Positions 1 to 8,638 of a stretch of DNA of 47,227 bases are shown here, one piece after another. The stretch lies in assembly GCA_013816615.1 (NCBI GenBank), contig JACDED010000019.1, positions 1 to 47,227 of the forward strand, in the 5' to 3' direction. Position 1 is the stretch's first letter. Every line of letters begins with the position of its first letter. The notes below the pieces were generated by a model, which did not search any database, was not told the origin of the DNA, and was given only the letters and a program-made list of their open reading frames with translations. Both the position numbers and the translations under genes were made by a program. This stretch comes from Bacteroidota bacterium (GTDB lineage: Bacteria; Bacteroidota; Bacteroidia; B-17B0; Aurantibacillaceae).

Positions 1-42
1 GGAGATTGCTTTTCTTAATCATAGTCAAAGATACAAAGCAAC

Positions 43-303
43 TCACATAATAAAAACCAATGATATCAATAGTTTCAGACAATATAGTGTTGAAATCCCA
101 CTGTTCATTGCTTGCAGCGGACTCTTAACATCAAAACAAGTGCGTTTTATTGTTTTTTGCGCCAATATTTTTTGTGCCTTTGTTAATTCGGGATAAACAC
201 CAGGTTTTTTTGGATTTTCGACATCAAAATGCAAACCAATAAGTTTACAGCAGGGAAATAAAATAATGAGGAGAGAAATTGCAGCGAAAAATTTTAAGCG
301 CAT
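43..303 (-). CDS. Hypothetical small exported protein, possibly frameshifted
   Basis: This 86-residue ORF begins at ATG 303, nine bases after the desaturase stop codon, so the two genes are probably co-transcribed. It has a hydrophobic N-terminus (about residues 4-20) followed by two cysteines, which suggests a signal peptide or lipoprotein anchor, although the lipobox is poor (Pro before the Cys). I do not recognise the family. After the sequence RTCFDV the reading frame becomes unconvincing: its tail is hydrophobic and ends at a stop at 43. Another minus-strand frame opens near 125 and runs without a stop to the window edge, with a more protein-like composition (it begins ESAASNEQWDF). A single missing base near 125-131 would join the two. 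It may therefore be the 5' part of a larger broken gene or one with a base error. Confidence in an expressed 86-aa product is low. Confidence 0.4.
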   Translation of the reverse strand: MRLKFFAAISLLIILFPCCKLIGLHFDVENPKKPGVYPELTKAQKILAQKTIKRTCFDVKSPLQAMNSGISTLYCLKLLISLVFIM

Positions 304-312
304 TAGCCTTTT

Positions 313-1038
313 TTACTTGGCTAATTTAATGATCCTGAGCTTATCAAACAACCAAATGATAGGATACGTTGGGTCAAGCTCCCACCATTTAGCAGCAAAA
401 TTAGGTCTTGCGCCCGCCTGGTGATGATTATTTTGAAATAATTCGCCCATTAAAAAAATATCAAGAAAAAAAGTATTCTTTGATTTGTCAGGGCAATCAA
501 AATTACGGTAACCGTATTTATGGCCGGCCCAATTAACAATAGCGCCTTGTATTGGCCCAATAAAAAAGTGAATAGGCAAAAATAAGAACATCCACCAATG
601 CGTTGCAAAAACAACATAAAAAGCAATATACAAAGCTGCAAATGATAAACGTGTATACCAACTATCGGCAATTTTATCAATTACAGGATATTCGGGAAAA
701 TTACGATCAAATTTATCGTCAACAGTAACGCGTTTATTTAATACATCATTATAAATAGCGCGTGTGTGCAACATCATGTGATATGCATCTTTAAAAAAGT
801 GAGGTGTATGCGGATCTTTTTCTGTATCACTGTAGGCATGGTGCATGCGATGAAGAATAGCATAAGCGCGGGCGTTTAAATAAGAAGACCCTTGCGTTAC
901 CCAAGAGAAAATATAAAAGAACTTTTCCCAGAATTTATTCATCGTAAACATTTTGTGGGCCGAGTAGCGATGAAGGAAAAAAGTCTGTCCAAAAAGAGAA
1001 AGGTACCAGTGCAGAATTAAAAAGAGAAGTATGATCAT
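313..1038 (-). CDS. Fatty acid / acyl-CoA desaturase
   Basis: A 241-residue integral membrane di-iron desaturase of the stearoyl-CoA desaturase/DesC superfamily, which introduces a cis double bond into acyl chains and adjusts membrane fluidity. Three histidine boxes are visible: HRYSAH (residues 23-28), HRMHH (63-67) followed by the typical AYSDTEKDPHTP, and a C-terminal QNNHH preceded by GELF. In the third box Gln replaces the first His of the more common HNNHH. There are about four hydrophobic segments, including one at the very N-terminus and a pair at about residues 130-165. The protein is shorter than eukaryotic desaturases but usual for the compact bacterial type. It starts at ATG 1038. 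Whether the substrate is acyl-CoA or an acyl-lipid cannot be decided from sequence. The gene is separated from the ATP synthase operon by that operon's terminator. Confidence 0.9.
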   Translation of the reverse strand: MIILLFLILHWYLSLFGQTFFLHRYSAHKMFTMNKFWEKFFYIFSWVTQGSSYLNARAYAILHRMHHAYSDTEKDPHTPHFFKDAYHMMLHTRAIYNDVLNKRVTVDDKFDRNFPEYPVIDKIADSWYTRLSFAALYIAFYVVFATHWWMFLFLPIHFFIGPIQGAIVNWAGHKYGYRNFDCPDKSKNTFFLDIFLMGELFQNNHHQAGARPNFAAKWWELDPTYPIIWLFDKLRIIKLAK

Positions 1039-1146
1039 TTATTTAAAGAAGCTTTTAAAGTTTTGTAATGTAGGTTTAATATCTATATATACGCTCAAAG
1101 GTGCAGTTTTGTTTTGCGTTTTAATGAAACTATTGTTAAGGAAACA

Positions 1147-1177
1147 AAAAACCCTTTACAAAACGTAAAGGGTTTTT
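1147..1177 (-). terminator. Intrinsic terminator of the ATP synthase operon
   Basis: A 13-bp perfect stem (1147-1159 with 1165-1177) and a 5-base loop lie 16 bases past the atpG stop. On the minus strand the stem ends in a T-rich run. The A/T-flanked arms could also work in the plus direction. Confidence 0.85.
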
Positions 1178-1192
1178 AATATTTAATCTTAT

Positions 1193-2074
1193 TTAACCAT
1201 TCAGCGCTTCTGCTCCACCAACGATCTCTAAGATCTCTTTGGTAATAGATGCCTGGCGGGCTTTGTTATAAGTGATTTTTAATTCTTTTTGCATTGCCTT
1301 AGCATTATCTGTTGCTTTGTGCATTGCAGTCATACGTGCACCATGCTCACTTGCAACTGAATCTAAAATAGCTTTGTAAAACTGCGTACGGATAGAGCGT
1401 GGAATTAATTCATTAATAATTGTTTCCTGGCTTGGTTCGAAAATGTAATCCGCTTTTGATGTAGCGGTTCCTGTAGATTTCGTTGGCACTAAAGGCAATA
1501 ATTGTTCTTCAGTTGGAATTTGTACTGCGGCATTTCTGAATTGGTTATAAACCAAAACAACTCTATCAAATTGTTTCGTTAAAAACGCTTCCATTATCTT
1601 TTCAGCAACAATAGAAGTGCTGTCAAAATTTAATTTATCAAATAAACTTCCTGCATGGTGTGGAAGATCACTTCCGCTAATACCATAAGAGGTACGTTTA
1701 AATGCATCCTGCACTTTTTTACCGATCGAAAGAACGGTAATGTTCTGCCCTGCGTATTCGTTCTTAATTAACTGGTTGGTTTTTTTAATGATGTTAGAGT
1801 TAAATCCACCCGCTAAACCACGGTTTGAAGAAATAGCAATGATCAGTAAATTTTTTCCACCGGTGTTACGCGCATACGCATTCTCGCTTGCATCTACACT
1901 TGCACTAACGTTCTCTAAAAGTTCTTTTAGCTTGTTAGCGTAAGGGCGCATTTGAGTAATAGCATCCTGGGCACGCTTTAATTTAGCAGCACTTACCATT
2001 TTCATGGCGCTGGTAATTTGCATGGTTGACCCAACCGATACTATTCTATTTCTGACTTCCTTTAAACTAGGCAT
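1193..2074 (-). CDS. atpG: ATP synthase F1 gamma subunit
   Basis: The 293-residue gamma subunit is the rotating central stalk of F1, coupling c-ring rotation to catalysis in the beta subunits. The family-typical N-terminal helix is present (MPSLKEVRNRI, then SAMKMVSAAKL), as is the matching C-terminal helix (MTAMHKATDNA, then TYNKARQASITKEILEIVGGAEA). These form the antiparallel coiled coil inside the alpha3beta3 barrel. Length is normal. It is the last gene of the operon, followed closely by a strong terminator. No atpD (beta) or atpC (epsilon) follows. This is the usual Bacteroidota arrangement, with those two genes at another locus. Confidence 0.98.
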   Translation of the reverse strand: MPSLKEVRNRIVSVGSTMQITSAMKMVSAAKLKRAQDAITQMRPYANKLKELLENVSASVDASENAYARNTGGKNLLIIAISSNRGLAGGFNSNIIKKTNQLIKNEYAGQNITVLSIGKKVQDAFKRTSYGISGSDLPHHAGSLFDKLNFDSTSIVAEKIMEAFLTKQFDRVVLVYNQFRNAAVQIPTEEQLLPLVPTKSTGTATSKADYIFEPSQETIINELIPRSIRTQFYKAILDSVASEHGARMTAMHKATDNAKAMQKELKITYNKARQASITKEILEIVGGAEALNG

Positions 2075-2148
2075 TTTATAATTATTAGTTATTAGTGTTA
2101 GTTCTTAATGTGTTTATTAAAAACCAAACACTAAACATTTAAAACTTA

Positions 2149-3726
2149 TTAATTGTATTTTGCAGTTAATTCTTTTGCGGCAGCTTCTAAAGTGTTAGTG
2201 ATCTCGTCAGTATATTTTCCTGCTTTAAGATCATTCAATACATTTTTATGCTTACGCTCTAAGAAATCCAAATAGTCTTTTTCAAATTCACGCACTTTAT
2301 TTATTGGAACGTTTCTTAATAAATTCTTGGTTCCTAAATAAATAATCGCGATTTGTTGTTCAACGCGGAATGGCGAGAACTGACCTTGTTTTAAGATCTC
2401 AGTATTACGAGAACCTTTATCAATTACTGATTTTGTAGCAGCATCCAGATCAGAGCCGAATTTAGAGAATGCCTCTAACTCACGGTATTGAGCCTGATCT
2501 AATTTTAAAGTACCTGCTACTTTTTTCATTGATTTAATTTGAGCATTACCACCCACACGCGATACCGAGATACCCACGTTAATTGCAGGACGGATACCTG
2601 AGTTAAATAAGTTAGACTCTAAGAAGATCTGACCATCAGTAATTGAGATTACGTTGGTTGGAATGTATGCCGAAACGTCACCCGCTTGTGTTTCGATGAT
2701 TGGTAAAGCTGTTAATGAACCACCACCTTTTACCAAATGTTTGATAGAAGCCGGAAGATCATTCATGCTTTGCGCGATAGAATCATTGTTGTTGATCTTT
2801 GCAGCACGTTCTAATAATCTACTGTGTAAGTAAAACACATCACCAGGATATGCTTCACGTCCTGGAGGACGACGTAATAATAATGACACCTCACGGTAAG
2901 CAACTGCTTGTTTTGATAAATCATCAAACACGATCAAAGCCGGGCGACCGGTATCACGGAAGAACTCACCAATTGCAGCACCTGAGAACGGAGCGTAAAA
3001 TTGTAATGGAGAAGGATCAGAAGCGTTAGCAGCAACAATTACTGTGTAAGCCATTGCACCGTTCTCTTCTAAAATACGTACGATGTTTGCAACTGTAGAC
3101 GCTTTTTGACCAACTGCTACATATATACAATAAACAGGTTGACCTGCTTCATAAAATTCTTTTTGATTAATAATAGTGTCAATACAAACGGCAGTTTTAC
3201 CAATTTGACGATCACCAATAATTAACTCACGTTGACCACGACCAATAGGGATCATCGCATCAATAGCTTTGATACCAGTTTGTAACGGCTCAGTTACCGG
3301 CTGACGGTAAATAACACCAGGAGCTTTACGCTCAATTGGCATTTCATAAGTTTCACCAGTAATCGGGCCTTTTCCATCAATAGGATTTCCTAAAGTATCT
3401 ACTACACGGCCTAACATACCTTCACCAACTTTTAGTGAAGCAATACGACCAGTACGTTTAACCGGGCTACCTTCACTAATACCTTCGCTTGGCCCTAATA
3501 ATACAGCACCAACATTATCTTCTTCAAGATTTAATACAATTGCCTGTAAGCCTGTTTCAAATTCGATCAGCTCTCCTGATTGAACTCTAGATAGACCATA
3601 AATACGGGCAATACCATCACCTACTTGTAATACGGTTCCTACTTCTTCTAATTCAGCTTCGCTTTTAAAGCCGCTTAGTTGTTGTCTTAAAATTGCAGAT
3701 ACTTCTGCCGGTTTTATCTCAGCCAT
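2149..3726 (-). CDS. atpA: ATP synthase F1 alpha subunit
   Basis: The 525-residue alpha subunit forms the non-catalytic nucleotide-binding sites of F1. The order is an N-terminal beta-barrel (to about 95), the nucleotide-binding domain and a C-terminal helical domain. The P-loop reads GDRQIGKT at about residues 172-179, where Ile replaces the Thr common in other species. The conserved arginine-finger region reads SVSRVGG. The motif [22 protein letters not shown] is also present in pieces typical of the family. It lies 19 bases after atpH in the same operon. The start ATG at 3726 gives the standard N-terminus ([17 protein letters not shown]). Confidence 0.98.
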   Translation of the reverse strand: MAEIKPAEVSAILRQQLSGFKSEAELEEVGTVLQVGDGIARIYGLSRVQSGELIEFETGLQAIVLNLEEDNVGAVLLGPSEGISEGSPVKRTGRIASLKVGEGMLGRVVDTLGNPIDGKGPITGETYEMPIERKAPGVIYRQPVTEPLQTGIKAIDAMIPIGRGQRELIIGDRQIGKTAVCIDTIINQKEFYEAGQPVYCIYVAVGQKASTVANIVRILEENGAMAYTVIVAANASDPSPLQFYAPFSGAAIGEFFRDTGRPALIVFDDLSKQAVAYREVSLLLRRPPGREAYPGDVFYLHSRLLERAAKINNNDSIAQSMNDLPASIKHLVKGGGSLTALPIIETQAGDVSAYIPTNVISITDGQIFLESNLFNSGIRPAINVGISVSRVGGNAQIKSMKKVAGTLKLDQAQYRELEAFSKFGSDLDAATKSVIDKGSRNTEILKQGQFSPFRVEQQIAIIYLGTKNLLRNVPINKVREFEKDYLDFLERKHKNVLNDLKAGKYTDEITNTLEAAAKELTAKYN

Positions 3727-3745
3727 TTTATTTTGGATTCAATTA

Positions 3746-4300
3746 TTAATTATTACTTGGTATATATTTATTGCTTAATAAATTCTTTTTAAGATCATTT
3801 AAATTACGTTTCACGCTTTGATCAAGTTGTTTGTCGGCAATTGAAAGTACAAAGCCTCCTAAAATAGAAGCATCAACTTTTTCAATTAACTCAACTTCGC
3901 TTGCACCAACATTTTGTTTAACGATCTCTAACACGCGTGTTTTTAGTTTTGCATCCAAACCGGTTGCAGTAGTAATAATAGCGGTTGTAATATTTTTTTT
4001 GCTTTTGAATTGCTCGTCAAAAGCTGTTGCAATTTCGGGAATATAAGCCTCGCGGCGTTTTGTAGCCAAAAGGTTTAAGAAGGATAAAGTTAGCTTTGAG
4101 ATCTTTCCACTAAAAATAGAATTAAGGATCTCTGTTTTCTTATCTGTCTTTACTACAGGGCTATTTAATAAAACAACAAATTCGTGATTTTGGTCACATA
4201 CCTGTTTTACTGTTTGCATATCTGTCCTTGTTTCATCCAGCTGTTTATTTTCAACAGCAAGATCAATTAAGGCTTTAGCATATCTTGAACCAACGATCAT
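3746..4300 (-). CDS. atpH: ATP synthase F1 delta subunit
   Basis: The 184-residue delta (OSCP-like) subunit joins the top of F1 to the peripheral stalk formed by the b subunits. The N-terminal helical domain begins at the typical SRYAKALIDLA, and the C-terminal part contains the conserved VDASILGGFVLSI segment. The start codon is one base from the atpF stop, indicating translational coupling. It sits between atpF and atpA as expected. Confidence 0.97.
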   Translation of the reverse strand: MIVGSRYAKALIDLAVENKQLDETRTDMQTVKQVCDQNHEFVVLLNSPVVKTDKKTEILNSIFSGKISKLTLSFLNLLATKRREAYIPEIATAFDEQFKSKKNITTAIITTATGLDAKLKTRVLEIVKQNVGASEVELIEKVDASILGGFVLSIADKQLDQSVKRNLNDLKKNLLSNKYIPSNN

Positions 4301-4301
4301 T

Positions 4302-4817
4302 TTAATTCAGGTTTACGTCTTTCATTAAATTACTTACTAATGCCTTTTGTTTTTCGTCAGAAGACAATTCGCTGCGTAATATCTTTTCTGCTATCTCAAT
4401 AGATAAAGTTGCAACCTGATTTTTAAGTTCAGTAACAGCTGCATTTTTCTCATTGATGATTTGCTCTCTTGCAGAAGCTAAAATTCTATCAGCATCTTTT
4501 TGTGCTTTAGATTTTGCTTCGTTAATAATTGCATCCTTTGCTTCGCGGGCTTCTTTAATTAAAGTATCACGTTCGTTACGTGCATCAGCTAATATCTTTT
4601 CGTTGTTAGATTTTAACTCGCGCATATCGTTCAAGGCACTTTCAGCGCTTGCTAATGCTTTTGTAATTCCGTCTTCGCGGGTTTTAATTGCATTTAAAAT
4701 TGGCTTCCATGCGTATTTACCAAGTAAAGCCAATAATAATAAGAACACAACGGTTGTCCAAAAGATAAGACCAATGCCCGGAGTGATAAGAGAACCTAAA
4801 ATAAATAAACTGTTCAT
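4302..4817 (-). CDS. atpF: ATP synthase F0 b subunit
   Basis: The 171-residue b subunit forms the peripheral stator stalk. One transmembrane helix near the N-terminus (about residues 12-34) is followed by a conserved short segment (WKPILNAIKTRE) and a long charged helix rich in Ala, Glu and Lys that forms the dimeric stalk. Length is normal. Only one b-type gene is present. The upstream hairpin between atpE and atpF is likely to set its expression below that of atpE. Confidence 0.96.
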   Translation of the reverse strand: MNSLFILGSLITPGIGLIFWTTVVFLLLLALLGKYAWKPILNAIKTREDGITKALASAESALNDMRELKSNNEKILADARNERDTLIKEAREAKDAIINEAKSKAQKDADRILASAREQIINEKNAAVTELKNQVATLSIEIAEKILRSELSSDEKQKALVSNLMKDVNLN

Positions 4818-4842
4818 TATGTTGATTTTTTTATTGCTTTTT

Positions 4843-4878
4843 TAAAAAAACTAAAGCCCCTTACCAACCGTAAGGGGC
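4843..4878 (-). terminator. Terminator-like hairpin between atpE and atpF
   Basis: A perfect 9-bp GC-rich stem (4856-4864 with 4870-4878) and a 5-base loop lie seven bases past the atpE stop. On the minus strand they are followed by TTTAG and seven T residues. It has every mark of an intrinsic terminator but sits inside the operon. It probably ends a fraction of transcripts (or protects atpBE mRNA ends), giving more c-subunit mRNA than atpFHAG mRNA. Confidence 0.75.
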
Positions 4879-4885
4879 ATTAATA

Positions 4886-5104
<219 letters not shown>

Positions 5105-5129
5105 TTATTTGTTATTATTAAATTCTTAA

Positions 5130-6266
5130 TTAGTGGTGTGCTCCTACTTTTTCATCTTCATCGTTATGAACACCGTCTTCATTGTGATCTGCAGTAGCAG
5201 AACCAATAAATAAAGCAGTTAATAAAGTAAAGATGTATGCTTGTAATAACGCCACAAGGCACTCCAATACGTCAATAAATAATGCAAATCCTACAGCCAC
5301 TGGTGAGATCCAAAGTGTTTTAAACACAAAGATCAATCCTACTAAACTGATAACGATAATGTGGCCGGCAGTAATGTTTGCAAATAAACGGATCATTAAT
5401 GCGAATGGTTTTGTAAAAATACCTACTATCTCTAAAGGCACTAAAATCGGGTAAAGTGCTTTTGGAGCTGGTGGAGCAAAAATATGATGCCAGTAATGTT
5501 TGTTTGCATTAACATTGGTTACAATTAAAGTAACAACTGAAAGTACTAATGTAAAAGCGATGTTACCTGTTAAGTTAGCCCCAATTGGAATTAAACCCAA
5601 AACGTTATTTAATAAGATCAAAAAGAAAACAGTTAATAAATAAGGCACATATTTATCACTTTTAGCGCCAATGTTTGATTTTGCAATATCATCACGTACA
5701 AACGTAATTAATGGTTCAAAGAAAGATTGTTTTCCTTTTGGCGCAGAAGTAACTCCCGTGTTTTTGTAAGCTTTTGCAATGGATGTGAACAATAAAAATA
5801 AAATACCCGCTGTAAGCATTAACTGTGCTACGTTCTTAGTAATAGAAAAGTCGTAAATAGCTTCGGTGGTATCATCAGAAACTATTTCTTCATCTACCAA
5901 ACGGTAACCATTATGAATGGCATGACCATGTTCAAATTTAGCTGAAGAAAAACATTGAATACCTTTTGTAGAAGAATAAATAATAACTGGTAATGGAATA
6001 GCAACTGCTTCATGATCTTCGCCCCATAAATGCCAGGAGTGAGAATCTAAAATATGTTCAAAAGCAACAGCCGCAATATCTACAGGTGCATTTGGATCGT
6101 GTTCTTTTACTGCTTCTGTGTGTTCGCCAACAGTAGCGTTCATTTCCTCAGCAGAATGTTCAACAGGCTCGGAAGCAGTTGATCTTAAAGAAAGTGAGAG
6201 AAATAGGGCAAATATTACAAAACAAGTACTCGAAAATCTCTTGTATGCGCTAATTTTACTGGTCAT
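5130..6266 (-). CDS. atpB: ATP synthase F0 a subunit
   Basis: The 378-residue a subunit provides the proton half-channels facing the c-ring. The C-terminal two thirds has the usual transmembrane helices, with the essential Arg in LMIRLFANITAGH and the GLIPIGANLTGNIAFTL region. The first ~140 residues are an extension. It begins with a hydrophobic signal-like segment, followed by a Glu/His-rich part and a periplasmic-looking domain. An extended a subunit of this kind is common in Bacteroidota. The C-terminal tail is acidic and His-ended. It is the first gene of the operon, 35 bases downstream of a predicted start site. Confidence 0.95.
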   Translation of the reverse strand: MTSKISAYKRFSSTCFVIFALFLSLSLRSTASEPVEHSAEEMNATVGEHTEAVKEHDPNAPVDIAAVAFEHILDSHSWHLWGEDHEAVAIPLPVIIYSSTKGIQCFSSAKFEHGHAIHNGYRLVDEEIVSDDTTEAIYDFSITKNVAQLMLTAGILFLLFTSIAKAYKNTGVTSAPKGKQSFFEPLITFVRDDIAKSNIGAKSDKYVPYLLTVFFLILLNNVLGLIPIGANLTGNIAFTLVLSVVTLIVTNVNANKHYWHHIFAPPAPKALYPILVPLEIVGIFTKPFALMIRLFANITAGHIIVISLVGLIFVFKTLWISPVAVGFALFIDVLECLVALLQAYIFTLLTALFIGSATADHNEDGVHNDEDEKVGAHH

Positions 6267-6304
6267 TACGTGAATTTGTGTTTAAAAAGCTTTTATTTCG
6301 GGTG

Positions 6305-6334
6305 CAAATGTAGGTATATTTTAATCAAAAACAA
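6305..6334 (-). promoter_or_regulatory. Promoter of the ATP synthase operon
   Basis: On the minus strand there is a -33 TTG (6332-6334), a 19-base spacer, and a -7 element TACATTTG (6305-6312). This matches the Bacteroidota primary-sigma consensus TTG...TAnnTTTG exactly. The expected start is near 6301, giving a leader of about 35 bases before atpB. Confidence 0.75.
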
Positions 6335-6529
6335 CACTATTTTAGATGAATTTTGGTTTTTGAAGTACCAATTTTAGTCACTTTTTGAATTGTTTACAAG
6401 ATTTTAATTCGCAGTTGAAAACTTGTCCCGATTTTGGAAATTCCTCCTCGGCTTTCAAACCGAATTACGCTATTAATTACCCTAAAATTTAATAATTTTC
6501 TTAATTTCAGCCCCATTATAAATTCTCAT

Positions 6530-6943
6530 ATGAACTATTGGCTTATAAAATCCGAACCTTCAGCTTACAGCTGGGATCAATTTAAAAAAGATAAAAAAAC
6601 TGATTGGACCGGCGTAAGAAACTATGCTGCCCGCAATAATTTAAGGGATATGAAAAAAGACGATCTCGCTTTTTATTACCACAGTAACGAAGGGGTTGAA
6701 ATTGTTGGTATAGCTAAAGTTACAAAAGAACACTTTCAGGACCCTACAACCGAAGAAACAGCCTGGCTGGCAGTGGAATTTGCGCCTTATAAAGACCTTA
6801 AAAAAACCGTTACCCTTGAAGCATTAAAAAAGGATGTTTTCTTTAAAAACATGGATCTTATTCGTCTTTCGCGCCTTAGCGTTGGCAAAGTAAGCGAGAC
6901 TGAGTTCTTTAAGATATGTGATATGGGCGGCGTGAAAATTTAA
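6530..6943 (+). CDS. EVE-domain (thymocyte nuclear protein 1-like) protein
   Basis: A 137-residue single-domain EVE protein of the PUA/YTH-like fold. It starts at ATG 6530 with the characteristic MNYWLIKSEPSAYSW. The in-frame codons upstream back to 6434 do not resemble the family and are excluded. Typical motifs are W-x-G-V-R-N-Y-x-A-R-N-N-L, the DLAFYYHSNEG pocket region, and a WLAVEFAPYKDLKK strand. Such domains bind modified bases in DNA or RNA; the ligand here is unknown. It is convergent with the lipoprotein gene that ends two bases away. No restriction or modification genes lie beside it. Confidence 0.9.
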   Translation: MNYWLIKSEPSAYSWDQFKKDKKTDWTGVRNYAARNNLRDMKKDDLAFYYHSNEGVEIVGIAKVTKEHFQDPTTEETAWLAVEFAPYKDLKKTVTLEALKKDVFFKNMDLIRLSRLSVGKVSETEFFKICDMGGVKI

Positions 6944-6945
6944 AC

Positions 6946-8067
6946 TTATTTATATTCAATAAATTCAGAATAAGCCCTTTCAAAAACACCATTATTTGTA
7001 CTTATAAATACGCGGTTATTTACCATATTTACTGACCTTATAGTTACATTATTTAAACCATCATTAACCAATTCTTTAACCTGTCCACCTGATGGGCTAA
7101 GAATTATTTCGTAAATATTATTTGAGTTAACATAAGGGTTTGAAGTGTATGCGATTAATTTATTTCCTACAACACTGTAATTAAAGTACTCATAACTACT
7201 GCCTAGATCATACTCAGGCACCCATGTTAAACCCTCATCAATTGTACTTGCAAGCTTAAGACTGGGTGTATAAACGATTGCATATTGCTTATTGTTGTAT
7301 TTAAATGCGGTTTTAAAAAACCAGTTATTATTTATAAGAATTGTGTCAAATGCGGGATTAATAATATAGTTTTTGCTATCATTTAATCTTACAAGAAAAT
7401 TGCTTCCGATTGCCGAAAACGTATAATCAGATTGCGGAGTGTTTGAAGGATTTGTTTTGATCTTCTTAAAAGTGTCTACAATGAATGTAGTTGAAGGTGT
7501 AGACGAGTTTTGAGTATACTTTTTTAGCTTTATACACAGATAATTAATATTAGACATCGAACTTGCGGTATGATAAGGTACTATTAAATTATTTTCATTG
7601 CCTATCATTTCTCCCGTTTTGTATCTTGATAGAAAATGGAAGTCGTAAAAGGCAGAATCCAGATTTAAAATATTAATAAAGCTTGAGTTTTGCCATGAAA
7701 CGGGAATTGTAGTTGTAGTAGGTACGAAGCGAATAAAACCGTGCGACAAAAGAGTGCAATAATTATTATTAATAACTGGTATAACTTGTAGGTCAGTTGG
7801 AGTTGTGTTTAAATTGTCTTGAAACGAATTAGATGCAGAATCATAAGCAAAAAGATTGTTTGTTGAATAAAAAAACAAGCGGTTACCGCTTAAATTTACT
7901 GTATTTTTAATATCCGAAGATTGCTGTTGATCAAAAAATTTAACTCTCGACCATTTATATATTGGTTCCTGATAAATAACAACCTCTTTTTCTGTTTCAA
8001 CTATTTTTTCCTTTTTTTTACACGAAAAGAAAATTAAAATAATGAAAAGATTTAATGCCAGTCTCAT
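6946..8067 (-). CDS. Hypothetical lipoprotein, probable beta-propeller
   Basis: A 373-residue protein with a lipoprotein signal (hydrophobic residues 3-14, then FFSC with the Cys near residue 16, followed by KKKEK). The body is rich in short beta strands and Asn/Ser/Tyr turns, with recurring phrases such as GNRLFFYSTNN, VGNKLIAYTSN and VNNRVFISTNNGVF. These resemble sorting-like or BNR-type propeller blades. I do not recognise a specific family and cannot propose a ligand. A TATATTTG element (8072-8079) four bases upstream of the ATG suggests its own promoter with an almost leaderless mRNA. It follows the NadR-like gene by 34 bases. Confidence 0.75.
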   Translation of the reverse strand: MRLALNLFIILIFFSCKKKEKIVETEKEVVIYQEPIYKWSRVKFFDQQQSSDIKNTVNLSGNRLFFYSTNNLFAYDSASNSFQDNLNTTPTDLQVIPVINNNYCTLLSHGFIRFVPTTTTIPVSWQNSSFINILNLDSAFYDFHFLSRYKTGEMIGNENNLIVPYHTASSMSNINYLCIKLKKYTQNSSTPSTTFIVDTFKKIKTNPSNTPQSDYTFSAIGSNFLVRLNDSKNYIINPAFDTILINNNWFFKTAFKYNNKQYAIVYTPSLKLASTIDEGLTWVPEYDLGSSYEYFNYSVVGNKLIAYTSNPYVNSNNIYEIILSPSGGQVKELVNDGLNNVTIRSVNMVNNRVFISTNNGVFERAYSEFIEYK

Positions 8068-8071
8068 ATAA

Positions 8072-8079
8072 CAAATATA
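8072..8079 (-). promoter_or_regulatory. -7 promoter element of the lipoprotein gene
   Basis: TATATTTG on the minus strand fits TAnnTTTG fully and ends four bases before the ATG at 8067, so transcription would start at or just before the start codon. No TTG at the ideal -33 distance was seen, which lowers confidence. Confidence 0.4.
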
Positions 8080-8101
8080 GAAAACAAATTCAAAAGAAAT
8101 G

Positions 8102-8638
8102 TTATGAACTTAAATTAAGCTTATCGATTATTTTAATGGCATTGTTAGGCCGCTCTTCGTTTAATCCGTTAATTATAGTGTAAGGCGCTTTTAGTTTTTC
8201 AACTTCTGCCTTATTCATATCAAAGATCATGTTGCGGCTAAATTTATTTTGTCTTTGCGCATCCTGCATCCAGGGCACTTCGTTAGCCATAATAAAATAA
8301 TGATCGTATTTTATTATACCTAAATTTTCCAAAATAAAATCGGGTGTTTGTTTAAACTCAAGCTCTGCCCAGATCTTAAGCGTAATTAAAGTTGTATCGC
8401 AAAATAAAAACCTGTTTGCTTTTTTTATTAATTCATTCTCGTTCGCAATTTGTTTTTTTGCAATGGTAATAAGGTCTTCTTGTGTGTAATTATAAATGTC
8501 TGAATTATTAAAATATTGGCGCGCATATTCGGGCACCCAAACTGTATTGTAGTGTTTTGCTAGAGCTTCGCAAAGCTCAGATTTACCGGTGCTTTCTGCA
8601 CCTATAATGCCGATTTTTATAGGGCTGCTTTTTTCCAT
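8102..8638 (-). CDS. NadR-like ATP-binding kinase (AAA_28), probable nicotinamide riboside kinase
   Basis: A 178-residue P-loop kinase related to the C-terminal ribosylnicotinamide kinase domain of NadR. The start is taken as ATG 8638 (MEKSSPIKIG), not the longer in-frame start at 8698, because that puts the Walker A motif GAESTGKS at residues 13-20 as in relatives. Next comes the family-typical VPEYARQYF, then a CDTTLITLKIWAE stretch. The adenylyltransferase domain of full NadR is absent. The gene overlaps the end of pnuC by 22 bases. Transport of a nucleoside by PnuC followed by phosphorylation to trap it is the expected pairing. The substrate is inferred from family and context, not proven. 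Confidence 0.82.
   Translation of the reverse strand: MEKSSPIKIGIIGAESTGKSELCEALAKHYNTVWVPEYARQYFNNSDIYNYTQEDLITIAKKQIANENELIKKANRFLFCDTTLITLKIWAELEFKQTPDFILENLGIIKYDHYFIMANEVPWMQDAQRQNKFSRNMIFDMNKAEVEKLKAPYTIINGLNEERPNNAIKIIDKLNLSS

Noticed and set aside
4453-4845. A 130-codon plus-strand open frame over atpF
   Set aside because: It is antisense to the b subunit; the Ala-rich translation comes from the reverse of the Ala/Glu/Lys helix codons.
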